Positions 34,941 to 43,650 of a stretch of 64,000 nt of DNA are shown one piece after another. Position 1 is the stretch's first letter. Each line of letters starts with the position of its first letter. The DNA is from an uncultured SAR116 cluster alpha proteobacterium (GTDB lineage: Bacteria; Pseudomonadota; Alphaproteobacteria; Puniceispirillales; Puniceispirillaceae), in assembly GCA_902622515.1 (NCBI GenBank), contig CACNQE010000006.1:1-64000 (forward strand), given 5' to 3'. A program made the position numbers and the translations under genes. The notes below the pieces were generated by a model, which saw nothing but the letters and a program-made list of their open reading frames with translations, searched no databases and was not told the DNA's origin.

Positions 34941-36272
34941 ATGTTCAACTTCTTTGCTAGTGTAACTTTAGTTATTTTTTCGATAATTCCCAATGTTGCT
35001 ATGGCATTTGAAGTCTACGGACCGTATCCAATAACCCTAAAAGACTATCAGGGGCAGGAAACTAATTCCGTAAATTATTCTGAACAGATTTCTCAGCATC
35101 TGCTTCACAGTAGTCTAAAAAAAGCGATTAGCAGCGGTGCTTCATTGGAAGTTATGAATCGCTATTTTAATGGTGCTGAAGAGGAGTTATTGATACTTGA
35201 CCCAATATCATCTGATGGGTTTATATTTGATGGAAAAGATATAAACAAAATTGCAAAAACAAATCTATCTGGAATGGTATACAAAGATATTATCCCTGGC
35301 TGGCTGGGTGGTATGACAGCCAAGGAAGTTCTGTCATCTATGATTGAAAAAGCTGCCCAGAGTAAGAATGGATATGACCAAATACACGGATATGATTATG
35401 CTCAGCTAGTATCTAAATTTACTATGGGCGCAGTCTTTTATCACCAAGCGTGCGGTAACCACCTAAACAAGATGCTTGATGCTGACTATAAACCAAATAA
35501 TGCGCCTTATAAGAGCGGAGCTCATTATACTGGAAAAGAACATAGTTGGGATCAGGCCTTTGGCTATTGGGGCGCAGCTGCACATGGAGCAACCCTATCT
35601 GCCGTGCAAAATTATAACATCGCAAAACAGAAAAACGAAGTTTTTGCAGATTTTAACTTAGATGGTGTTGTAAATTTAATGTCTGAGATGAATTATGCAT
35701 ACGCCTATTATGCCTCCAGTTTTGATAAAAGTGGTTTGACCGATTATTATAATTTGATAACCAAGGCATTTATAGAGGGGCGTCAAATCATCACAGAAGC
35801 AAATGGAAATTTATTAAGTGAGGACACGCGTTCAGAACTTGAGGAAAAAGCTTGGATAATTTGCTCTAACTGGGAGCTAGTAATTTCTGAAGCTATCTTT
35901 AGATATGCGGGAATTATATACACAGATCTGGAAAATCTCACCGCAAATCATGGTGATAAAAAAGCGTATCGTGAATACGTAAAACATTGGGGAGAGCTAA
36001 AGGGATTTGCTTTATCCCTTCATACAGGTGGCAGAAGTTTAGGCGAACTTGGCACGCGTATTGACAATATTATTGGCTTAAGTCCTGTTGTTGGAAGAGT
36101 TTTTCCTGCCGAAATTGCTGAAAATAGCGTGCAAGTAACAGGAGTTAATTCTGATGGTAGTTTTGTTTTGAGTGATGCGAGTGCCGATGGATATATGAAG
36201 AACATGTTGAAATTACAAAAACTCCTCCAGGAAGAATTCGAAATCATGGCCAAAAATAATAACAAATTATAA
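34941..36272 (+). CDS. DUF4856 family exported protein
   Basis: This 443-aa protein has a signal peptide (FFASVTLVIFSIIPNVAMA) and the DUF4856 pattern: HSWDQAFGYWGAAAHG, DFNLDGVVNLMSEMNYAYAYYASS, and KHWGELKGFALSLHTGGRSLGELG near the C-terminus. In Bacteroidetes the family accompanies imelysin and DUF1111 proteins in presumed iron-uptake loci. Here a DUF1111 gene is also on the island, but a PHO-like site precedes this gene. The signal peptide shows no lipobox cysteine. It ends with a Lys/Asn tail. Confidence 0.78.
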   Translation: MFNFFASVTLVIFSIIPNVAMAFEVYGPYPITLKDYQGQETNSVNYSEQISQHLLHSSLKKAISSGASLEVMNRYFNGAEEELLILDPISSDGFIFDGKDINKIAKTNLSGMVYKDIIPGWLGGMTAKEVLSSMIEKAAQSKNGYDQIHGYDYAQLVSKFTMGAVFYHQACGNHLNKMLDADYKPNNAPYKSGAHYTGKEHSWDQAFGYWGAAAHGATLSAVQNYNIAKQKNEVFADFNLDGVVNLMSEMNYAYAYYASSFDKSGLTDYYNLITKAFIEGRQIITEANGNLLSEDTRSELEEKAWIICSNWELVISEAIFRYAGIIYTDLENLTANHGDKKAYREYVKHWGELKGFALSLHTGGRSLGELGTRIDNIIGLSPVVGRVFPAEIAENSVQVTGVNSDGSFVLSDASADGYMKNMLKLQKLLQEEFEIMAKNNNKL

Positions 36273-36431
36273 ACAAAATTTTTAAGCCTTAATTTATTCA
36301 ACTGGAGAAATCGTCAAATTTAATATGTCTCTCATCCCTTGCAATTTAGAAAGACGTTGGAGCGAATAAACGCTTTTGGTCTGAAGAAGTGTCTAGATCG
36401 TTCCAAAAATTTTTGTTCATAAAACTATAAT

Positions 36432-36638
36432 TTATTTTAACCTTTTTGTTCTTTCAATAATATTAGCTGGGTTAATATCTATTGTTTTTGACATGGTGCC
36501 GTGAACATTATTTTTACCAATATTTTGGCTTGTCCATTCTTCAGCACTTGAATTTAGTAAGTATTCAATTTGATTAATTATCTCATCTATCAATGGTTTT
36601 TCTTTGTCGTCGTCATGCCACGTAATTTCAATTTTCAT
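36432..36638 (-). CDS. hypothetical protein, 68 aa
   Basis: This small acidic-then-basic protein (MKIEITWHDDDKEKPLIDEI…) has no recognised domain. AAGGCGA lies 7 bases before the ATG and supports translation. The 159 bp between it and the DUF4856 gene hold nothing I can name. Confidence 0.45.
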   Translation of the reverse strand: MKIEITWHDDDKEKPLIDEIINQIEYLLNSSAEEWTSQNIGKNNVHGTMSKTIDINPANIIERTKRLK

Positions 36639-36749
36639 TTGATATCGCCTTTTTGAATGTTGACTTTGGGGGTATTTTTTTAGTTCGGCGGAATTTAGAC
36701 AAAAATTTGATATTTTATTGATTAGGCGAACAAAAACTTATTTCCAAAA

Positions 36750-36825
36750 AACTGTTTAAACGGTGCCCGGACCAAGGTCCGGAGTGCGAGCATGGGATGT
36801 TCTTGGAACAGGCTTCTAAGGTGAA
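36750..36825. repeat. GC-rich palindromic patch, possible left-end repeat relic
   Basis: The perfect palindrome CCGGACC-AA-GGTCCGG (36,767-36,782) sits in otherwise AT-rich DNA. It is flanked by ACTGTTT and GGAACAGG words that also occur in the island's left end (ACTGTTTCC…GGAACAGG). The rest of the 276-bp gap contains no gene. Confidence 0.4.
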
Positions 36826-36884
36826 TTTATAATATATACAATTAGTAACTAGCAGCACCCTTAACCAAGACCAGTATTTATGGT

Positions 36885-37042
36885 ATAATATTACCCTATA
36901 ATAGGGTGTAATTAATGTTTACAAAAAATAATGTTACCATTGGACTAGAATGGCGTTTTGGGCCTTCTTGGCCGGGGCAAAGGTGCTTTGCAAAGACTAG
37001 GCGGGGAAGCAAGTGCCAACGCCCTGCAAACAAAAGAAACGG
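36885..37042 (+). repeat. left arm of mini-element inverted repeat
   Basis: This segment holds the promoter/operator and the first ~43 codons of the HGG gene. It is repeated in inverted orientation, with scattered substitutions, at about 40,835-40,995. The pair brackets a ~4.1-kb unit with the polymerase gene. Confidence 0.8.
36893..36907. promoter_or_regulatory. operator-like palindrome at the HGG gene
   Basis: The perfect palindrome ACCCTAT-A-ATAGGGT lies directly before the start codon, and its right arm overlaps the likely Shine-Dalgarno AGGGTG. A second, slightly changed copy lies at 40,971-40,986 before the truncated HGG copy, so binding by a repressor is plausible. Confidence 0.5.
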
Positions 37043-37274
37043 GCGTTGTAGGCTTCATGGTGGTGCGAGCACTGGTGCAAAGACTTTGGAAGGCCGAGAG
37101 CGTATTTCACAAACCAACATGCGCCACGGTAAATATACTAAGGACAAGCTTGAAAAACAGCGCATGAATGCTGCTAAGGGACGAGAGATAAGGAGGGAGC
37201 TACGCCAGATGGAGCGTGATTTAATCGATGGCGCGCTGCTCGATAAGCGCTGGCGGGACAGTTTTCTACTATAG
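36915..37274 (+). CDS. HGG-motif protein (phage/island-associated)
   Basis: This 119-aa basic protein contains RCFAKTRRGSKCQRPANKRNGRCRLHGGASTGAKTLEGRERI and ends in a Lys/Arg-rich helix. The HGGxSTGxKTxEGxxRI motif with upstream Cys residues is common in small proteins of prophages and islands; the function is not known and a zinc-bound fold is likely. A truncated inverted copy of its 5' third lies at 40,817-40,963. Confidence 0.8.
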   Translation: MFTKNNVTIGLEWRFGPSWPGQRCFAKTRRGSKCQRPANKRNGRCRLHGGASTGAKTLEGRERISQTNMRHGKYTKDKLEKQRMNAAKGREIRRELRQMERDLIDGALLDKRWRDSFLL

Positions 37275-37616
37275 GCTCTTAAACTCAATATAGGTGCACC
37301 GGCCTTGTTTGGTATCCAGAAGGATGCCGGGGCACTCACGTCGGATTTTGGCAATTACGCGTGAGCGGGTATCCTTGTCCTTGATGCCAGCACACTCCCA
37401 GTGCTTTCGCGTAAGCTTGATCCTTGGCCTTTCCTCGATGTCAATAAACGCTCTTGCTACCAGTATCAACCGCGAGGTGGCATCAGGTATATGGCTACAC
37501 ATCCAATGGAAGGTGACTGGCCCTTTCAAGAACAGCTCTTCCCGGGCTTTTTGTCGGGCTGCATGTCGTTGCTGCGAGGCAGAACTGAGGCGCGCTCTGA
37601 TTTCCCCGGTCATCAT
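37269..37616 (-). CDS. hypothetical protein, 115 aa, polymerase-linked
   Basis: This basic protein has an N-terminal helix rich in Arg/Ala/Gln (SASQQRHAARQKAREEL) and a C-terminal part (RVIAKIRRECPGILLDTKQGRCTYIEF). No family is recognised. Its ATG overlaps the polymerase stop by 4 bp (ATGA), so it is translated with the polymerase. It converges on the HGG gene with a 6-bp overlap. Confidence 0.6.
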   Translation of the reverse strand: MMTGEIRARLSSASQQRHAARQKAREELFLKGPVTFHWMCSHIPDATSRLILVARAFIDIEERPRIKLTRKHWECAGIKDKDTRSRVIAKIRRECPGILLDTKQGRCTYIEFKSL

Positions 37617-39376
37617 GCCACCTCTTCACCAAGGCGAGACTGGATGAACGACCATATGTTGGCACCGCGCCCATCTATATATCGATCCGGCCACCGCACG
37701 ATCTTGGCATCGACACGGCACTGCCTGCCGGGGCCCAACACCCACTCGCTGGCCATCTGCATAAGGCTAGTGGCCCGTGCAACATGCTGATCAATCTCGT
37801 TAAGGGGTGCTTCTATTAGGATCGCGTCATGCACTGGAGCACATATGCCAATGCCTGCTTCCTCCAGAGCAATGCAAGCCAAGCGAAGCATTTCAGACCC
37901 ATTTGCCTGCATGGGCCAATTCAAGAAGGTATTTTCTTTCACATCCTTACCTTTACCGGCACGTATCTTCCAGCCATAGATAGTATGAAGTTCTACTCCC
38001 GCTAGGCCAGCGTTAACATTTTTGTCTGTCCATCTCCAGAAAGTGCGATAAACGTCCTTATGGCTCTGCAGCAGGTCCTCGGCCTCGAGAACATGCAGAC
38101 TAGCTTTTTGCCCCATGCCGTAAGCCGACATGCCATATTGGACGCCCAGCATTATCACTTTGCAGGCATCGCGCACGACTTCGTGGCTTTCCTTTGTGGC
38201 ACCAATGGGTGCTAGACCCGCATCGATTGCAAACTGAATGTAGGGATCACCAGACACGTATGCTTCCCACAAGGCTTCATCATTTGAAAGGCATGCAGCG
38301 ATCGCAATCTCCTGAGAGCTAAAATCAAGATAGGCAAGTGCTGTTCCCGGCTCCGGCTTTATCAATGACCGCGCCCAGGCAGGGAGACCAAAAATAAACT
38401 TTGTGGTACTTGGTTGATTGCGCCCTGTCTTTGATTGGAACGGGGACAGCAAGGTTCGGTTGCGGCCATCACACCCAACTGTCAACTTAATTTCGCGCAT
38501 CTCAGCGAGTGTCTTCCTAAGTTCCCGGAGATCGGCCATCTGTGGATAGCGCAGCGCCATCATCTTGAAGGTGTCACGATCCAGTTGCAATTCACCTGAA
38601 AAGAGACGTGGCCATGCGATATCTTGTGTTGTGAGATAACGTTCAAACAAATGCGTTCGAAAGCTGCCCTGCTCATAGACCCCATAGGCTTGGTCCGTCT
38701 CTTCGATCAATGCCTCTTTAAGGTGGTACCAATTATTCCGCATCAGATTTAGTATCTTTAAGTCAATGGGCACGCCTCGAAACTCCATCCTCGCAACGGT
38801 TGCTACATAACGACCACGAGCCAATGTCCTCTCAAGGTCCATTGACTTGAGTGGCCAGCGATTAAGCATTGCTGAAAAGAGTCTAGCCAGCCCATCCACA
38901 TCACTTTGGCAGTAATCAAGGATGGCAAGCCGCTCATCGGATGACCATGGTCCGCCAGTCAGGATGCGGTGGCGCATGTCGTCCTTGGCTACCTGGTCAC
39001 CATCAGTAATGCCAAAATACTGGAGCGCACCTATCTGACCGTTCCCAAATGGTAACGTCTCACCATTTGTCTGGCATCGGAACTCGGCGTGACAGTCGAA
39101 GATGTTGGTTGGCAGATCCCATCCTAATGCCAAAAACACGGAGAACTCTGCTGACGCAAAAAAGGCGACAAACAGAGCATCTGCTCCGATATCGAAGGGG
39201 GGCTGATTCATCTGGCGAAGTTCATCCATCCAATACCGGTTTACATTACCTGACAGCAACTCACGCACCACAAGGCAAACGGGTGTCTTCTGATCTCCAT
39301 CATCACCAAAGAACTCTGTATCTACGATATGGATTTGTGGGAAGGGGAGTTCATGACATGCATGGTAGATCATCAC
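37613..39376 (-). CDS. family A DNA polymerase (PolA-like, with 3'-5' exonuclease)
   Basis: This 587-aa mobile-element polymerase has an exonuclease I motif (HIVDTEF, Asp19/Glu21), DYCQSDVDGLARLF (Asp154/Asp159 region), polymerase motif A AYLDFSSQEIAIAA (Asp351), motif B RDACKVIMLGVQYGMSAYG (Arg402, Lys406, Tyr414) and motif C PVHDAIL (His516, Asp517). It lacks the 5'-nuclease domain of PolI, as phage-type enzymes do. It is coupled by 4-bp overlaps to the 191-aa gene upstream and the 115-aa gene downstream. It is clearly richer in GC than the surrounding phosphate block. Confidence 0.9.
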   Translation of the reverse strand: MMIYHACHELPFPQIHIVDTEFFGDDGDQKTPVCLVVRELLSGNVNRYWMDELRQMNQPPFDIGADALFVAFFASAEFSVFLALGWDLPTNIFDCHAEFRCQTNGETLPFGNGQIGALQYFGITDGDQVAKDDMRHRILTGGPWSSDERLAILDYCQSDVDGLARLFSAMLNRWPLKSMDLERTLARGRYVATVARMEFRGVPIDLKILNLMRNNWYHLKEALIEETDQAYGVYEQGSFRTHLFERYLTTQDIAWPRLFSGELQLDRDTFKMMALRYPQMADLRELRKTLAEMREIKLTVGCDGRNRTLLSPFQSKTGRNQPSTTKFIFGLPAWARSLIKPEPGTALAYLDFSSQEIAIAACLSNDEALWEAYVSGDPYIQFAIDAGLAPIGATKESHEVVRDACKVIMLGVQYGMSAYGMGQKASLHVLEAEDLLQSHKDVYRTFWRWTDKNVNAGLAGVELHTIYGWKIRAGKGKDVKENTFLNWPMQANGSEMLRLACIALEEAGIGICAPVHDAILIEAPLNEIDQHVARATSLMQMASEWVLGPGRQCRVDAKIVRWPDRYIDGRGANIWSFIQSRLGEEVA

Positions 39377-39948
39377 ATGCCCCCCTTGAGCCTGCGAAGG
39401 GCAGGATGATCATCCCGGTCAATGATATGGTCATCATTGAAGGCTATCTGCAGCATGTCGGCGAACGACATGTCTGGCCAGTCTGGTTCAGGCATAAAGG
39501 ATTTTGGCTCGATGATGTCATAGAACCCACAACTTCGGTTGCTTTTCATCCGGATCCAGCCACTCTTGGCGGCGTTGTATGCCTCATTATGGCTAATATG
39601 CCAAGGGTTAGGCGTCTCGCCAGGTCGAATAATCGGGCAAGGCCACAGGAACAACTTGTCCTGCCTCGTTAGTGCGGGTGCGAGGGAGAAGAGCCTCACA
39701 TCATCATCGAGTTGCGCCGCGATCTCTGGCACGACGAGATACACCCGCCCACCGTCCTGTAAATCCAGTAACGCTGCACCGGGGATCAGAAAATCTTGAT
39801 GATCGAGCAGATGCACCCACTCCATCTTGCTAGGCTTGTTCACCGGTATGACGGATCGGATCTTGCGTGTGCCAAACTCTTCGGCACCGGTGGACGGCAT
39901 TGCAAAACGCGATGGGTCGAAGGGGGCTTTTTCATTATCGATTGTCAT
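39373..39948 (-). CDS. hypothetical protein, 191 aa, upstream of the polymerase
   Basis: This is a soluble protein of unknown family. It contains WVHLLDHQDFLIPGAALLDL, RQDKLFLWPCPI and NPWHISHNEAYNAAKSGW. It is the first gene of a three-gene overlapping operon with the polymerase (ATGA at 39,373-39,376). An accessory replication or DNA-binding role is possible from context only. Confidence 0.6.
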   Translation of the reverse strand: MTIDNEKAPFDPSRFAMPSTGAEEFGTRKIRSVIPVNKPSKMEWVHLLDHQDFLIPGAALLDLQDGGRVYLVVPEIAAQLDDDVRLFSLAPALTRQDKLFLWPCPIIRPGETPNPWHISHNEAYNAAKSGWIRMKSNRSCGFYDIIEPKSFMPEPDWPDMSFADMLQIAFNDDHIIDRDDHPALRRLKGGM

Positions 39949-40039
39949 GTTTATACCTCTCTTATCTTGGGCGAGATTGCCCGATACCGAGAGAATCGCA
40001 TAAAGTCACTTTTAGAAGATTAGGGGTAATCTACAAGGT

Positions 40040-40630
40040 CTATTTAATTGAAAGGTATGACATTATATCAAAGCCAGGTTTGTTAATTTCTACTTTGGCC
40101 CACTTAACTAGGTTTTGGAAATGAGGTGTTTCGATTTTCTCATGCCGCACGTTTGCCGCTAAATTGCGCACTTGGTTTTTATTCATCTTTAATAATGATT
40201 TTGCCCACTTATATGCCTCTTCGCGCCGGAGGCCTTTGTCTTCATACATTGCAATAATAAACGACCGGAGGAGCTCTTTATTGAACTCTATACTGTTCGG
40301 TCTAGCCGACTGATCAAAAGAAAAAGGTTCGGGAGATCCCAAGCGACGATTACGGAGTTGAACAATCAACTCTCGCAAAGGCTCTTCTTCCAATCCAAGC
40401 TCATTCAAAAGAATATTAGTAGCTGTAATCGAAGCAATAAGTGCATTTGCTCTGTCGATATTGCTGAGGTGTGGAGTCTTCAACTCCGCCATAATATCTT
40501 TCATGCATTTATCAAAAAGTTCGAAAAGCCTTTTGAGTGCAATGCGACGTTCTTCTTCAATGGCATTTATGCTCCTCAAAGTGGAGAGCGACCGCTTGTA
40601 AACTGGTTTGTTTGCTTCTTTGTCAGGCAT
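40040..40630 (-). CDS. hypothetical helical protein, 196 aa
   Basis: This is a basic, almost entirely helical protein (RSINAIEEERRIALKRLFELF…, RANALIASITATNILLNELG). Its C-terminal half (RREEAYKWAKSLLKMNKNQVRNLAANVRHEKI) could bind DNA. No family is recognised. It lies in the polymerase mini-element, separated from the next gene by 91 bp, and has the operator-like palindrome 40,746-40,763 upstream. Confidence 0.55.
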   Translation of the reverse strand: MPDKEANKPVYKRSLSTLRSINAIEEERRIALKRLFELFDKCMKDIMAELKTPHLSNIDRANALIASITATNILLNELGLEEEPLRELIVQLRNRRLGSPEPFSFDQSARPNSIEFNKELLRSFIIAMYEDKGLRREEAYKWAKSLLKMNKNQVRNLAANVRHEKIETPHFQNLVKWAKVEINKPGFDIMSYLSIK

Positions 40631-40716
40631 CCCAACATCCCGCTGGCTTCACATTCGCGGAACCAGCGTAACATCATTCGTGAATTCAGCGAAACCGTAC
40701 CTGTCTAATTCTTCTT

Positions 40717-40763
40717 ATTAATTAATAAATAAATAAATAAATATATATATACCTATGGGTATA
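40717..40763. repeat. AAAT/TA simple repeat with palindrome ATATACC-TATG-GGTATAT
   Basis: A (AATA)n tract followed by a TA tract leads into an 18-bp palindrome (40,746-40,763), whose core resembles the ACCCTAT…ATAGGGT operators at the HGG copies. It lies upstream of the leftward 196-aa gene and may be its regulatory or a replication-associated site. The rest of the 500-bp gap is accounted for by the truncated HGG copy and a terminator. Confidence 0.4.
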
Positions 40764-40816
40764 TCTGAGAGAAGGGAGATATACTCATCTCGTCTGTTTC
40801 ATGACCTGAAATATAA

Positions 40817-40963
40817 TCACAGCTCGAGGAGTGACCCTTTTCTTCTGTTTGCAAGGCGTTGGCACATGCTTCCCCGTTTAGTCTTTGCAAAGCATCTTTG
40901 CCCCGGCCAATCAGGTCCAAACCGCCATTTTATTCCGATGGTAACACCATTTTTTGTAAGCAT
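40817..40963 (-). pseudogene. truncated inverted copy of the HGG gene
   Basis: The minus-strand frame from ATG 40,963 reads MLTKNGVTIGIKWRFGPDWP then GQRCFAKTKRGSMCQRLANR, matching the intact gene's first ~42 residues. It then switches to RKGSLLEL and stops, so the HGG motif is missing. Its operator copy is at 40,971-40,986. The similarity spans about 40,835-40,995 and forms the right arm of the mini-element inverted repeat. Confidence 0.85.
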
Positions 40964-41035
40964 TAATTACACCCCGTATATAGGGTATTATTATATCCTG
41001 AAATACAGCTGCCATCGAGGTAAGTAAAACCAACA

Positions 41036-41053
41036 AACAACCGCAAAGTTGTT
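41036..41053 (-). terminator. probable terminator of the polyol operon
   Basis: Read leftward after xylB, AACAAC-(6 nt)-GTTGTT forms a stem followed by TGTTGGTTTT. A second GC-rich hairpin GAACCGTG-TTC-CACGGTTC lies just upstream at 41,069-41,087. Confidence 0.4.
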
Positions 41054-41129
41054 AGGCTCAACGGCTTCGAACCGTGTTCCACGGTTCTTGGTGTTTTTTT
41101 ATTATTTACTAACATTTGTTCTATGAGTG

Positions 41130-42596
41130 TTATTTAAATGAATAAAGCTCAGATGTTAGCTGATATATGTTTTTGCTTGTTTTCCTCGCATTGGACAGTG
41201 CCTGAGCAAGGCGAACATCAGGTTTAATAATCTGCGCCATTTCAGGGGCATAGCAGACCTGTTCAATGTGCATCCCATCTGCCATCATGCCAAGGCGTGC
41301 CGCACCCAGTGCCGCACCTGTATTAGCATGTTTCGGCACACCAATAGGACAGTTTGTTAGGCTGGCAATGAGCGTCAGCCAGTAGGTGTTGTTGGCGCCG
41401 CCACCTGTTGCAATCATCTGGCTTGCAGGCTTGTCTGCAATATCCAGAGTATCTCGCGCATCTGCTATAGCGAAGGCGACCCCCTGCAGGATAGCGCGTG
41501 TCATATCGCCAGCATTATCTGTACGCGACAGCCCAAAAAAGCCTCCCTTTGCATTCGGGTTATTATGCGGTGTGCGCTCACCCCCAAGATAGGGATGGAA
41601 GAGCGGAAGTGATTTTGCGCTATCTTCCGTGTTCATCTGTGCGAGCAATTCAGGCACATGCTGGCCAAGTGTTTCTGACAGCCAGTTCAGACTATCTGTT
41701 GCCGACAGGATGACACCCATCTGATGCCAGCTATCTGGTAGGGCATGACAAAATGCGTGCGCTGCCTTATCTGCCTGTTGAACAAAGCTGTCTGTAACAG
41801 AAAAAACCACCCCTGAAGTGCCAAGTGACAAGAAGCTCTGTTCTGGTTGTGTAATGCCAAGACCTATCGCGGCGGCGGCATTATCACCTGCACCGCCTGC
41901 AATGATAACTGGTTGTCTAATCCCCCATTTCTGGCACAGACCAGTGCGCAGATAGCCGCCTAGCTGGCTGCCTTCGACCAGTTTTGGCATCTGCTCTATA
42001 CTCAGCCCGCAAGCCTCAAGCAGAGTGTCTGACCAGCGCCGTCCTGCAATATCAAGCCACAATGTGCCAGATGCATCAGACATATCAGAAATTTTTTCGC
42101 CGCTCAGGCAGAAACGGATATAATCTTTAGGGAGTAGAATAGTATTAATGCGAGCAAATAAATCAGGCTCATGACGCACCATCCACAGCGCTTTCGGGGC
42201 GGTGAATCCGGCCATCACCATATTGCCACCTCTCTGTCTGAAGGCAGGCTCATCTCTATCCAGCGCCTCTGCTTCAGCACTGGCGCGTGTATCATTCCAC
42301 AAAATGGCGTGACGTAGTACAGTATCGTCCTTATCAAGCGCAACAAGGCCATGCATCTGGCCAGACAGGCCAATTGCCCGCAGACTAGCCATTTTTTCAG
42401 AACAGGTATGCGCCATCTGGTCAAGCGCACTTTCTACCCCTTGCCACCAGTCATCAGGGTTCTGTTCTGACCATCCAGCATAGGGGCGAAGCACCTCAAG
42501 CGGCACCGAAATTGCGGCATGCTCTTTCTGCCACTCGTCAAGCAAAATGACTTTAATTGCAGAAGTGCCAAGATCTATGCCAATGTAAAATGCCAT
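41130..42596 (-). CDS. xylB: xylulokinase
   Basis: This 488-aa FGGY-family kinase phosphorylates D-xylulose to xylulose-5-phosphate. It has the N-terminal phosphate motif GIDLGTSAIKVILLD, the AIGLSGQMHGLVALD and ILWNDTR segments of xylulokinases, and the C-terminal ATGGGANNTYWLTLIASLT adenosine motif. It is the last gene of the polyol operon. D-arabitol oxidation by the polyol dehydrogenase would give its substrate, as in the Rhodobacter smo operon. Confidence 0.93.
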   Translation of the reverse strand: MAFYIGIDLGTSAIKVILLDEWQKEHAAISVPLEVLRPYAGWSEQNPDDWWQGVESALDQMAHTCSEKMASLRAIGLSGQMHGLVALDKDDTVLRHAILWNDTRASAEAEALDRDEPAFRQRGGNMVMAGFTAPKALWMVRHEPDLFARINTILLPKDYIRFCLSGEKISDMSDASGTLWLDIAGRRWSDTLLEACGLSIEQMPKLVEGSQLGGYLRTGLCQKWGIRQPVIIAGGAGDNAAAAIGLGITQPEQSFLSLGTSGVVFSVTDSFVQQADKAAHAFCHALPDSWHQMGVILSATDSLNWLSETLGQHVPELLAQMNTEDSAKSLPLFHPYLGGERTPHNNPNAKGGFFGLSRTDNAGDMTRAILQGVAFAIADARDTLDIADKPASQMIATGGGANNTYWLTLIASLTNCPIGVPKHANTGAALGAARLGMMADGMHIEQVCYAPEMAQIIKPDVRLAQALSNARKTSKNIYQLTSELYSFK

Positions 42597-42624
42597 CTAA
42601 TTCCATTTCTCTGGGCAGCTATAG

Positions 42625-43650
42625 CTATACAGCCTGCTGGCTTGTGCTGTTGAAAAAATTAAGCACAGATGTATTTGCTGTCAGCTTAACTTCTTTGCCA
42701 ACAGGAAAGGCCGACAGATCAGTTGTTTTAGCGATAAATTCCATGCTGCTTGCTGTTTTGCAATGCACCAGTGCGATCTCGCCTAGGTTCTCGATCAAAT
42801 CAGGGGTTGCAGTAATGAGCGCATCTGTTTTGCCTGCAAGCTTAAGATGTTCGGGGCGGATGCCGATAATATCTGCCTCACCCTTCAGGTAAGATTGTCC
42901 TTTATCGTTAAGTTCCTCTGCTTTGAAGAAATTCATTTTAGGGCTACCAATAAACTGAGCTACAAACATATTTTGAGGCTTTTCATAGAGTTCAATCGGG
43001 CTGCCAACCTGTTCAATATTACCATCTCTCAGCACTATAATTTTATCTGCCAGCGTCATCGCTTCAACCTGATCATGGGTGACGTAAATCATAGTCGTGC
43101 CAAGTCGCTTATGCAGGCGGGCAATTTCAATCCGTGTCTGGACCCGAAGAGCCGCATCAAGGTTTGATAATGGCTCGTCAAAGAGGAAAACTTCGGGCTC
43201 TCGCACAATTGCGCGCCCGATAGCAACCCGCTGCCGCTGTCCTCCTGATAGTGCCCGCGGTGTCCGCTCAAGTAGGGGTGTAATCTCAAGAGTCTCTGCA
43301 GCTGCTTTTACCCGTCTGTCAATTTCATCTGCGGGTGTTTTTGCCTGTTTCAGCCCGAATGCCATATTTTTGTAGACGGTCATATGCGGGTAGAGTGCGT
43401 AGGTCTGGAACACCATCGCAACACCACGTTTTGCAGGTGCAATATCGTTGACAACCTTATTACCGATAGCTATTGTGCCTCCGGTAATCTCTTCCAGTCC
43501 GGCTATCATTCGAAGTAATGTTGATTTACCGCAGCCAGAGGGGCCAACAAATACAACAAACTCACCATCCTGAATATCAAGATCAAGATTAGTGATCACA
43601 TCTGTGTCGCCGTAGCTTTTAGCAACTTCTCGAAGGGTTAAACCTGCCAT
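42625..43650 (-). CDS. smoK: sugar ABC transporter ATPase (MalK/UgpC/SmoK-like)
   Basis: This 341-aa ATPase energises the polyol importer. It has Walker [10 protein letters not shown] (about 38-46), a Q-loop [15 protein letters not shown], the signature [14 protein letters not shown] and Walker [16 protein letters not shown]-terminal OB-fold (about 240-341) is typical of MalK-type subunits. Its start overlaps the end of the mannitol dehydrogenase gene by 13 bp. The smoK name is by operon analogy. Confidence 0.9.
   Translation of the reverse strand: MAGLTLREVAKSYGDTDVITNLDLDIQDGEFVVFVGPSGCGKSTLLRMIAGLEEITGGTIAIGNKVVNDIAPAKRGVAMVFQTYALYPHMTVYKNMAFGLKQAKTPADEIDRRVKAAAETLEITPLLERTPRALSGGQRQRVAIGRAIVREPEVFLFDEPLSNLDAALRVQTRIEIARLHKRLGTTMIYVTHDQVEAMTLADKIIVLRDGNIEQVGSPIELYEKPQNMFVAQFIGSPKMNFFKAEELNDKGQSYLKGEADIIGIRPEHLKLAGKTDALITATPDLIENLGEIALVHCKTASSMEFIAKTTDLSAFPVGKEVKLTANTSVLNFFNSTSQQAV

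Noticed and set aside
37055-37790. Overlapping frames on both strands around the HGG gene and polymerase 3' end
   Set aside because: The HGG motif and the ATGA-coupled 115-aa gene account for this DNA; the others lack support.
40717-40763. Plasmid-type replication origin with iterons
   Set aside because: The AAAT/TA tract is a simple repeat without longer iterons, a DnaA-box cluster or an adjacent replication initiator.
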